Source: Desulfovibrio sp. TomC (lineage in GTDB: Bacteria; Desulfobacterota; Desulfovibrionia; Desulfovibrionales; Desulfovibrionaceae). From it: 64,000 nt of DNA. Shown here piece after piece: positions 57,551-64,000 of the stretch; the first letter of the stretch is position 1; every line of letters starts with the position of its first letter. The notes beneath the pieces were generated by a model, which saw nothing but the letters and a program-made list of their open reading frames with translations, was not told where the DNA came from and searched no databases. The stretch is taken from contig NZ_JSEH01000025.1 in NCBI RefSeq assembly GCF_000801335.2, forward strand, positions 1 through 64,000. The letters are read 5' to 3'. Both the position numbers and the translations under genes were made by a program.

Positions 57551-57584
57551 CCTGGACGACCGGCCGGCCGGCCGGTCGTCCAGG
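57551..57584. repeat. Perfect 34-bp palindrome
   Basis: CCTGGACGACCGGCCGG followed at once by its exact complement, so there is no loop. It lies 13 bases past the stop of the aldo/keto reductase gene on the minus strand and could be an extruded terminator. Confidence 0.8.
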
Positions 57585-57596
57585 GCCGGCATGCCC

Positions 57597-58802
57597 CTAC
57601 TGAAGGCCCTTCTTGAAGTGCTCTCTGATCCCGGCCACCCGGTCCTGGAAGTCCGGTCCTTCCATTTCGGCTGCGACTTTTTCCAGCATGTCCGGAATGG
57701 CGATATGCTGTGGGCATTTTTCCAGACACTCGCCACAGGCCACGCACTGGGAGGCGAAGCCGGGTTCGTCGCTGCCCGTGATGCCGCTTCCGAAGGCGGC
57801 ATACATGAATTTCGCTTCCTCGACGTTTCCAAACATGTGCATCTTGTTGTAGAAATCAAAGCTCTTGGGAATCTGAACGCTCATGGGGCAGGGCATGCAA
57901 TAGCCGCAACCCGTGCAGCCCACCTGCATCAGCTCCTTGTAGGTGCGCCCGGCCCGGTCCACCAGCTCCAATTCCTCGGCCGTGAGGGAGCCGGCTTCGG
58001 CCTCGGCTGCGATGGCCAGATTCTGCTCGATGTGGGCTTCCTCGTTCATGCCCGATAAGACGACGATGACTTCCGGATGGTTCCAGACCCAGCGCAAGGC
58101 CCAGGCCACGGGCGTGCGTTTGGTCTTGGCCTCGTTCCAGATGTCGGCCACGGCCGGGGGCGCGGTGGGAAGGCCCAGGTTGCCGCCGCGAAGCGGTTCC
58201 ATGATGATGACCCCCAGGCCCTTGGACGCCGCGTATTTGAGGCCGTCGGTTCCGGCCTGGAACTGCTGATCCAGATAATTGTACTGGATCTGGCAAAAGT
58301 CCCAGGGGTAGGCGTCGACAATGCGGGTAAATTCCTCGGCCAACCCGTGGAAGGAGAAGCCGGCGTTGACGATGCGGCCGTCGGCTTTGGCCTGATCGAG
58401 AAACTCCCGAAGGCCCAGGGCCGCGACCCGGTCCCACGACGGCCCGTCAAGGGCATGGACCAGATAGTAGTCGATGTGGTCGGTTCCCAGGCGTTTGAGC
58501 TGGGCATCAAGGTAGCGGTCCATGTCCGCGCGGCTGTTTTGGAGCCAGGTGGGCAGTTTGGTGGCGACCTTGACCCGCTCCCGGTAGCCGTCTTGCAGGG
58601 CCTTGCCGAGCAGGGGTTCGCTTTGGCCGTTGACGTAGGGCCAGGCCGTGTCCATGTAATTGACCCCGGCGTCAATGCTGCTTCGGATCTGGGCAATGGC
58701 GCGTGGTTCGTCGATGGCCCCGTCCACCATGGGCAGGCGCATGCAGCCGAAGCCAAGTATGGAGAGTGCATCACCTGTTTTGGGCATTTTTCTGTAGAGC
58801 AT
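57597..58802 (-). CDS. Aldo/keto reductase with C-terminal ferredoxin-type clusters
   Basis: The protein has about 401 residues. Residues 1-280 form the AKR barrel (FGCMRLPM, VNYMDTAWPY and the lysine in VKVATKLP). The last 110 residues carry CTGCGYCMPCP and CVACGECLEKCP, two 4Fe-4S motifs. It may reduce sugars or ketones with electrons from clusters. AAGGAG precedes the ATG at 58802. It follows the AraC regulator. Confidence 0.94.
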   Translation of the reverse strand: MLYRKMPKTGDALSILGFGCMRLPMVDGAIDEPRAIAQIRSSIDAGVNYMDTAWPYVNGQSEPLLGKALQDGYRERVKVATKLPTWLQNSRADMDRYLDAQLKRLGTDHIDYYLVHALDGPSWDRVAALGLREFLDQAKADGRIVNAGFSFHGLAEEFTRIVDAYPWDFCQIQYNYLDQQFQAGTDGLKYAASKGLGVIIMEPLRGGNLGLPTAPPAVADIWNEAKTKRTPVAWALRWVWNHPEVIVVLSGMNEEAHIEQNLAIAAEAEAGSLTAEELELVDRAGRTYKELMQVGCTGCGYCMPCPMSVQIPKSFDFYNKMHMFGNVEEAKFMYAAFGSGITGSDEPGFASQCVACGECLEKCPQHIAIPDMLEKVAAEMEGPDFQDRVAGIREHFKKGLQ

Positions 58803-59160
58803 GAAAGATCTCCTTGTCGTCACGAAATAACGTGCGGCCTGTCCGTCTGCAGCCGGTTTGGCCGCAGGACCATGGGTGTGATACGTGAAGGCAGGGGAGG
58901 GAGGAACGTCCATTCCTACCCAAATATTGCCTGATCCTGGCACGAGTGCGGGAAAGAGATCGCCTTTATCCCGCCCGCCGCCTGGTTGGGCAGCCCTGCC
59001 GGCAACCGAAACGGCCGGCCGGTCGGGGAGAGGCCCGCCTGTCCGGCCGGAAGTCGGCCAGCACCAGACCGCCGGGAGACCGGGGCGAAAACAGGGAGGG
59101 AGAACATGCCCGTCAAGAGGCGGCATCAGTCCGAAGCCGCCCGGGCATTGCCGCCGGGCT
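58803..59160. other. Gap between the AraC and aldo/keto reductase genes
   Basis: About 358 bases. It should hold the reductase promoter and the target of the AraC regulator, but I see no clear operator half-sites or gene. Confidence 0.5.
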
Positions 59161-60150
59161 TTACACCGCACTGGCCTGGTTCGCCGCCGGGGCCGGAGCA
59201 GCTTGGCTTTGGCGTGTTTCCGTGGAAACCTGTCGTATTTTTTTGATATCCCGTAAGGGCGGCGCGCCAAAGAGGCGGCTGTACTCGCGGTTGAATTGCG
59301 AGTGGCTCTCGTAGCCGACCTGAAAAGCCGCTGTGGCTGCATCGAGATTGTCGGTCAGCATCAAGCGTCGTGCTTCATGCAGCCGCAGAAGCTTTTGAAA
59401 CTGCAGGGGACTTTTGTTGGTCACGGCGCGAAAGTGGCGATGAAAGGAGGAAGGGCTCATCTTGGCATAGGTTGCGAGAGCGTCCACCCGCAGCGGCTGG
59501 GTATAGTTGTCCCGCAACCAGTCGATGGCCTGGGCAATCTGATTGCTCTGGGTGCCGGACGCGGCGATCTGCCGCAGGCGTGCGCCCTGGTCCCCAACCA
59601 GCAGGCGGTAGAGAATCTCGCGCTGGACCAGGGGGGCGAGAATCGCAATATCCTGGGGCGTATCGAGCAGGTCGATCAGGCGGTGGACGGCGTTGAGAAG
59701 CGGCGCCGTGACAGTGCCCGTGGCCAGGGCGCGATCCGATGGCTGGGCCTGCGGGAGCGGCACGTTGCTGTCAGCCATCATCCGGGCGATAGTCGGCCGG
59801 TCGAGCTTGAGGCCCAGTCCCAGGTAGGGTTTTTCCCGACTGGCCTCACTGATCTGGGCCACGACCGGCAGGTCGACGGAGCTGATCAGGAAATGAGACG
59901 GATCATAGGTGTAGGTCTCTTTGCCAAGGAGCACCCGCTTGGCTCCCTGGGCAATGAGGCACAGGCTTGGCTCGTGCACATAGTGCGTCAGTTCCGTTGG
60001 CGCGTCCCAGGCGTTAAGCGTCAGGCCTGGGATCGCCGTGGGCAGCCGGTTGTTCCTGCCGGTCCATCGGGCAATCCGCTCGGCCAGCGCTTCGTTAACG
60101 CTCTGTACGTCAAGGGACGGATCGGCGGGCAAAGATGTGTTGGGGTGCAT
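59161..60150 (-). CDS. AraC-family transcriptional regulator
   Basis: The protein has about 329 residues. An AraC N-terminal cupin-type sensor (residues 30-190, CLIAQGAKRVLLG) is followed by two helix-turn-helix motifs at the C-terminus (MSPSSFHRHFRAVT and VGYESHSQFNREYSRLFG). The group resembles YqhC, which switches on aldehyde reductases. The ATG at 60150 follows AGGA by 9 bases. The neighbours are a cupin gene and an aldo/keto reductase gene, as in many bacteria. Confidence 0.92.
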   Translation of the reverse strand: MHPNTSLPADPSLDVQSVNEALAERIARWTGRNNRLPTAIPGLTLNAWDAPTELTHYVHEPSLCLIAQGAKRVLLGKETYTYDPSHFLISSVDLPVVAQISEASREKPYLGLGLKLDRPTIARMMADSNVPLPQAQPSDRALATGTVTAPLLNAVHRLIDLLDTPQDIAILAPLVQREILYRLLVGDQGARLRQIAASGTQSNQIAQAIDWLRDNYTQPLRVDALATYAKMSPSSFHRHFRAVTNKSPLQFQKLLRLHEARRLMLTDNLDAATAAFQVGYESHSQFNREYSRLFGAPPLRDIKKIRQVSTETRQSQAAPAPAANQASAV

Positions 60151-60344
60151 GAACACCATTCCTGGCTTTGGATTATTCGGCAAAAGGGACGCAACATACA
60201 AGCAGACGGTCCAAATCGCGCCCGCTAAGGCGCAGGCCACTGCCGTCGGGCGTCCCTGTCGGCAGCAACCCGGTTGGCATGCGGCATTGGATGCAACACG
60301 CCGTGGGGGTCAGGACACTACGGGCATCTGCCAACCGGGAGCGG

Positions 60345-60773
60345 TTATTTGTCCATTGGCAGGGGCTTGGCCGCTGCCCCGGCCGGGTATTGGGCATCCG
60401 TGACCTTTTCCAGCCAGTTGACGACGACCCCGTCGAGTTGCTCCTGGATGGCGAGGTAGGTCATGGCGGTACTGGGCGAAGCGCCGTGCCAATGCTTCTC
60501 GCCCGGCGGAAACCAGATCACGTCGCCGGGGGCCAGGGTTTCCAGCGGACCGCCCCAACTCTGGGAAAGGCCGGACCCGGCGGTCACGACCAGGGTTTGC
60601 CCCAGGGGATGGGTGTGCCAGACCGTGCGGGCGCCGGGCTCGAACGTGACGCTGACCCCGGTGGCCCGGGCCGGGGCGTGGGCCTGAAACAGGGGATCAA
60701 TGCGGACCGGACCGGAATAACTCGCCTCCGGCCCTTTCCGGGACGGCTGGGAACCATTTTTCTGGACGTCCAT
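60345..60773 (-). CDS. Cupin-domain protein
   Basis: The protein has about 142 residues. It has the cupin motifs [16 protein letters not shown] and [16 protein letters not shown] with metal-binding histidines, similar to small cupins next to AKR and AraC genes. It may be a small enzyme of the hydroxynitrile lyase or quercetinase-like type. AAAGGAGG lies before the ATG. Confidence 0.9.
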   Translation of the reverse strand: MDVQKNGSQPSRKGPEASYSGPVRIDPLFQAHAPARATGVSVTFEPGARTVWHTHPLGQTLVVTAGSGLSQSWGGPLETLAPGDVIWFPPGEKHWHGASPSTAMTYLAIQEQLDGVVVNWLEKVTDAQYPAGAAAKPLPMDK

Positions 60774-61132
60774 GGCCTGGGTTCCTCCTTTGCATGTCCT
60801 TGATTCCCCGAGTCTCCGGCCAGGGCGGCACAGCTCCCGCCGGCTAAGAGACGGCCCCCGGAGAGGGGCGGCACGGTCTTTCGGTTCGTTTGCAGTCGTG
60901 ACTCTTTCACGGCTGGCCAGGATGCCGGCGTTGCCAACCAGCCGACAGGCGTGTGGCCCAAGCGACAAAACGCTGGCGTCCGGCTGGCCCCGACTGTTGC
61001 CCGAATGGCTTTACCGTCCCTGATAGCGGGATGCGGCCCGGGGCAGTAGACACAATCCTCTTTGTTTTTTGCCTGATTCTCTCATTAAACGCCAGGGGCA
61101 GCCTGCATCGCGGGGCATGGTTTGGCAATCCG
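60774..61132. other. Gap without a supported gene
   Basis: This stretch separates the cupin gene from the DUF429-like gene. Apart from the cupin ribosome site at its left edge, I see no gene, strong hairpin or repeat. Confidence 0.5.
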
Positions 61133-61990
61133 TCAGACCACGCCGAGAATCCAGCCCTCAAACGCGGCGTCGGCGTGCTCGGTGTCCGTCAGGTTTGGCG
61201 TGAAGAAGCTGGCGAGTCTACCGTCCTGGTCGGCCTGTTGCAGCCAGGCCGCAGCACAGAAGGCGTCCTGCTGGTCCTGGGTCCGGTCGTCCCGGGGCCA
61301 GAGGCCGCTCCAGAGCGACGGGTACACTTCGGCCACGACTGTTTTCCCTGCCGCAACGGCCCAGCCGTCAAAGGGCCACCAATGGACCCGCCCGCCGGCC
61401 TGGCGTCGCAAACGTCGCAGCCAGGGCAGGCCGGCATGGGTCGAGTGGGCAACAGAACCTGGCACGTCGAAGTGAAAGACCGACTTGGCCCCGGATGTGC
61501 GCTTCCCGGCGGGTATGCCGGGCTGTCCGCCGTCTCCCCGGCTCTTGGCCTCGCGTGTACGCATCTCGGTACAGCGCCGCCAGTGGGCATCGCCCTGGCG
61601 GGCCGCGCCATTGCCGGTCCGTCCCTGGCGCACGTCATCGACACGGATTTCGGGCTGGTCGGTCGGCCAGTGGCTTTGGAAATCATCCAGGAAATGCGAC
61701 CAGTCAGACGGCAGGTGGTATTTGTCAAAGCAGGCCCGGGGAAAGGAAAAGCCGTGGTCGATGCCGACCAGGGTCGGGACGCTTTCCGTCAGGCGATCGG
61801 CCAGCCAGTCGGCCAAGTCGCGCCGGGTCCAGCGCCATTGTGGATGGTCAGGCTCGGGCCGGATTTCCTGTGGTAGGGACGCAGCATTGGCCAAATACAC
61901 CCGAAGCCCGGGCAGACGGCTGTCGGGCGTGGCGGCTCCGGAATAATCAATGCCGATATACCGTCTGAAAAGGGGGTGGGGCATGGGCAA
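61133..61990 (-). CDS. DUF429-like protein
   Basis: The 285-residue protein begins YIGIDYSGAATPDSRLPGL, with the acidic motif of RNase-H-like DUF429 proteins, and has VGIDHGFSFP and VVAEVYPSLW. These residues match a nuclease-like fold, but activity is not proven. The start may be 61990 or 61984. It is a single gene. Confidence 0.7.
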   Translation of the reverse strand: MPMPHPLFRRYIGIDYSGAATPDSRLPGLRVYLANAASLPQEIRPEPDHPQWRWTRRDLADWLADRLTESVPTLVGIDHGFSFPRACFDKYHLPSDWSHFLDDFQSHWPTDQPEIRVDDVRQGRTGNGAARQGDAHWRRCTEMRTREAKSRGDGGQPGIPAGKRTSGAKSVFHFDVPGSVAHSTHAGLPWLRRLRRQAGGRVHWWPFDGWAVAAGKTVVAEVYPSLWSGLWPRDDRTQDQQDAFCAAAWLQQADQDGRLASFFTPNLTDTEHADAAFEGWILGVV

Positions 61991-62363
61991 CCTCGCGCAT
62001 GGGACCTTGGCCGGCCGGCTGCTGGTGGCGCGTCAGCACGGTTGCAATCCTGCCCTGGCGTGGACAGCGGGTCAAGAAGCGGGGCCGGCGACCGGAGCAA
62101 CGGTCGCTCCCCTCACGCTTAAACGACTGCTCGCCCCGGTTCCGGTCTCTTCCCGCCTGTTCTTGCACAACTCCCGCCCGGCGACTTGGCCGCATACCCG
62201 GTCAAACCAGACGAACCCCAGGTGGGTTTCCAAAGGGGTCACCCCTTTGGCCGCCGGAGGCCTCTTCCTCTTCCATGCCCCCGGCTACAGCGCTAGCCGG
62301 TGCTTGCCCGGGGTGGGGCAATTGGCTATGCCCGCCGGGTACCACGTTTTTGAGGTGAACCAC
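61991..62363. other. Gap with repeat K
   Basis: This stretch contains repeat copy K and the ribosome site of the YbaK-like gene; no other gene is supported. Confidence 0.6.
62214..62262 (-). repeat. GC-rich hairpin repeat, copy K
   Basis: On the minus strand CCTCCGGCGGCC, stem CCAAAGGGG with CCCCTTTGG, tail GGAAACCCACCTGGGG, as in copy J, about 9.4 kb away. Confidence 0.82.
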
Positions 62364-62837
62364 ATGTCCAAAACGACGCGCGCGACCCAGTTTTTGGCCA
62401 AGGCCGGGATCGCTTTTGAAACCATCCAATATGCCTACGAATCCGGGGCCGAGCGGATCGGGTTGCAGGCGGCGGCGGCCATTGGCGAAGCGCCGTCCCG
62501 GGTGCTCAAGACGCTGATGGTGCTGGTGGACGGCAAACCGGCCTGCACCGTGGTCCCGTCTGACGGCGAACTCTCCATGAAGCGGGTGGCGGCGGCCTTT
62601 GGCGGCAAGACGGCGGGCATGATGCCGCCGGCCGAGGCCGAGAAGGTCACCGGCTACCACGTCGGCGGCATAAGCCCCTTTGGCGCACGCAAGAAAGTGC
62701 CCGTCGCCATGGAGGCGGCGGCGGGGGCCGAGCCGTATGTCATTATAAATGGCGGCCAGCGCGGGGTGATGGTGCGTCTGGCCCCGGATGATGCCGTGCG
62801 GGTCCTTGGGGCTGTGGTTGCGCCGCTTTTGGCCTGA
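62364..62837 (+). CDS. ybaK: Cys-tRNA(Pro)/aminoacyl-tRNA deacylase, YbaK/EbsC type
   Basis: The protein has about 157 residues. It has the YbaK fold with KTLMVLVDGKPACTVVPSD, the glycine motif GGISPFGARKKVPV and VIINGGQRGVMVRL. It removes mischarged amino acids from tRNA. GAGGTG lies before the ATG at 62364; a start twelve codons upstream (62328) is possible. Confidence 0.93.
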   Translation: MSKTTRATQFLAKAGIAFETIQYAYESGAERIGLQAAAAIGEAPSRVLKTLMVLVDGKPACTVVPSDGELSMKRVAAAFGGKTAGMMPPAEAEKVTGYHVGGISPFGARKKVPVAMEAAAGAEPYVIINGGQRGVMVRLAPDDAVRVLGAVVAPLLA

Positions 62838-63060
62838 GCCGGTCGGTTGGCTGCGGCTGTGGCCGGTGGCCCCAAAAGGGCGACGGCCTGAAAACGTCGG
62901 GGTCAAGGGGGCGCACCATCAAGGAAGAGTCCGCCGCAAGCCGCAACGAGACATCTCTCGGTTGGCGCCACGGCAGTTTGCGGGTGATGCGGGCGACGGA
63001 CCCTTCATTGGTGGTGCGCGCGTCCCAGGCCCCGTGCAGCTGGCCTAGACCGCCCGTTTC

Positions 63061-63092
63061 GCTTCCCGGGAGCGGAGCGTCTCCCGGGAAGC
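63061..63092 (-). terminator. Terminator-like hairpin after the alcohol dehydrogenase
   Basis: GCTTCCCGGGAG pairs with CTCCCGGGAAGC (12 bp) around 8 bases, 18 bases past the stop. No T-run is present. Confidence 0.75.
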
Positions 63093-63110
63093 GGTGTCTG
63101 TTCGGGCGAA

Positions 63111-64000
63111 CTACAGGGCCGCGGTGTAGATGTCGGCGACATCCTTGTCCGTGGCGCAGCGCGGATTGGTGAAGCGGCAGATGTCTTTTTGGGCGTTGGC
63201 GGTCATGGTCGGGATGTCGGCGGCCTTGACTTCCTTGTTGTAGCGTCGGCCCAGGTCCACGAGATTGGCGGGGATACCCACATCGGCGGACAGCTGGCGG
63301 ATGGCCTTGAGCGCCAGTTCGGCCGCGTCGCGCGGGGCCAAGCCGGTGATGTTCTCGCCCATGATCTCGGCCATGGCCGCAAACTTCTCCACCTTGGCGA
63401 TGAGGTTGAACTTCTCGACATAGGGCAGAAGCAGGGCGTTGCATTCACCGTGGGGCAGGTTGTAAAATCCGCCGAGCTGGTGGGCCATGGAATGCACGTA
63501 GCCAAGGCTCGCGTTGTTAAAGGCCATGCCGCCGAGGTACTGGGCGAAGCACATGCCTTCCCGGGCTTCCAGATCCTGGCCGTTGGCCACGGCCTTGCGC
63601 AGATATTTAAACACCAGCTTGATGGATTCAATGGCGCAGGCGTCGGTCATGGGATTGGCAATGGTGGAGACAAAGGCTTCCACGGCGTGGGTCAGGGCGT
63701 CCATGCCGGTGGCGGCGGTCAGGGCCGGGGGCATGCCGACCATGAGGACCGGATCGTCGATGGCGATGCCCGGGGTGACGCGCCAATCGGCAATGGCCAT
63801 TTTGACGTGGCGGGAGGTGTCGGTGATGACCGCGAACCGGGTCATTTCCGAGGCCGTGCCGGCGGTGGTGTTGACGGCCAGATAGGGCATGAGCGGCTTG
63901 GTGGACTTGTCGACGCCTTCGTAGTCGTGGATCTTGCCGCCGTTGGCAATGAGCAGGGCGATGCCTTTGCCGCAGTCGTGGGAGGACCCGCCGCCAAGGG
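63111..64000 (-). CDS. Iron-type alcohol dehydrogenase (partial, C-terminal)
   Basis: The visible 296 residues enter from the right edge with the NAD-binding motif GGGSSHDCGKGIA and continue with TTAGTASEMTRFAVI and the metal site HSMAHQLGGFYNLPHG. It is a group III iron alcohol dehydrogenase that oxidises ethanol or similar alcohols. The frame remains open to base 64000, so the N-terminal part lies outside. Confidence 0.95.
   Translation of the reverse strand, partial: LGGGSSHDCGKGIALLIANGGKIHDYEGVDKSTKPLMPYLAVNTTAGTASEMTRFAVITDTSRHVKMAIADWRVTPGIAIDDPVLMVGMPPALTAATGMDALTHAVEAFVSTIANPMTDACAIESIKLVFKYLRKAVANGQDLEAREGMCFAQYLGGMAFNNASLGYVHSMAHQLGGFYNLPHGECNALLLPYVEKFNLIAKVEKFAAMAEIMGENITGLAPRDAAELALKAIRQLSADVGIPANLVDLGRRYNKEVKAADIPTMTANAQKDICRFTNPRCATDKDVADIYTAAL

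Overview
The window is high-GC chromosomal DNA from an anaerobic bacterium, most likely a sulfate reducer of the Desulfovibrionaceae (Desulfovibrio or Solidesulfovibrio type). This is inferred from the gene set: a full-length modular NifU beside NifS, CysK and CysE; twin Mop proteins; an iron-storing encapsulin; nickel-pincer cofactor genes larC, larE and larB; class II fumarase; a 4Fe-4S aldo/keto reductase; and an iron-type alcohol dehydrogenase. No rRNA, tRNA, insertion sequence, prophage or CRISPR array was seen.

Layout. 1-2220 (+): surface polysaccharide modification, with a membrane O-acyltransferase whose 5' part is AT-rich and a membrane-anchored SGNH esterase. 2222-9888 (-): one long gene train of trmI-like methyltransferase, hybrid histidine kinase, CoA-ligase-like enzyme, ChaN-PDZ lipoprotein, mutM and murJ. 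9979-13024 (+): radical SAM protein with an apparent ACG start, RNase G/E and queH. 13025-13527: repeat-rich gap. 13528-14820 (+): cobD/cbiB and a cold-shock gene. 14897-17928 (-): ndk-proC, and fluC/crcB with a DUF190-CBS protein. 18178-22141 (+): nifU-nifS-cysK-cysE. 22230-22680 (-): two mop genes. 23263-24595 (-): encapsulated ferritin and encapsulin shell, with tandem repeats between them. 24725-26940 (-): lemA and two TPM genes. 27070-29127 (-): a large exported propeller-like protein whose signal-peptide region is duplicated.

29721-32216 (-): miaB, bifunctional nuclease and PHP phosphatase. 32397-36001 (+): fumC, D-serine dehydratase and DUF1848. 36287-43583 (-): a zinc ribbon protein and a surface glycan group (CysC-like kinase, APH-like kinase, flippase, GmhB, large glycosyltransferase) following mnmA and gatCA. 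46744-52538 (-): an LpoA-like lipoprotein and the hrcA-grpE-dnaK heat-shock operon behind a clear CIRCE operator, then a small exported protein. 52930-54246: a GntR/FCD regulator and a Dabb protein. 54392-57311 (-): larC-larE-larB. 57597-60773 (-): cupin, AraC regulator and aldo/keto reductase. 61133-64000: DUF429-like protein, YbaK-type deacylase, and the C-terminal part of an iron alcohol dehydrogenase that leaves the window.

Two themes cut across the genes. One is a family of GC-rich hairpin repeats dispersed in intergenic DNA, mostly just after stop codons and in one case cutting off a csaA-like gene remnant. The other is local tandem duplication, seen between the encapsulin genes, at the signal peptide of the exported protein, and in the mop pair. 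The encapsulin iron-storage operon is the most notable biological system. It belongs to a described class, but its intergenic repeats are unusual.
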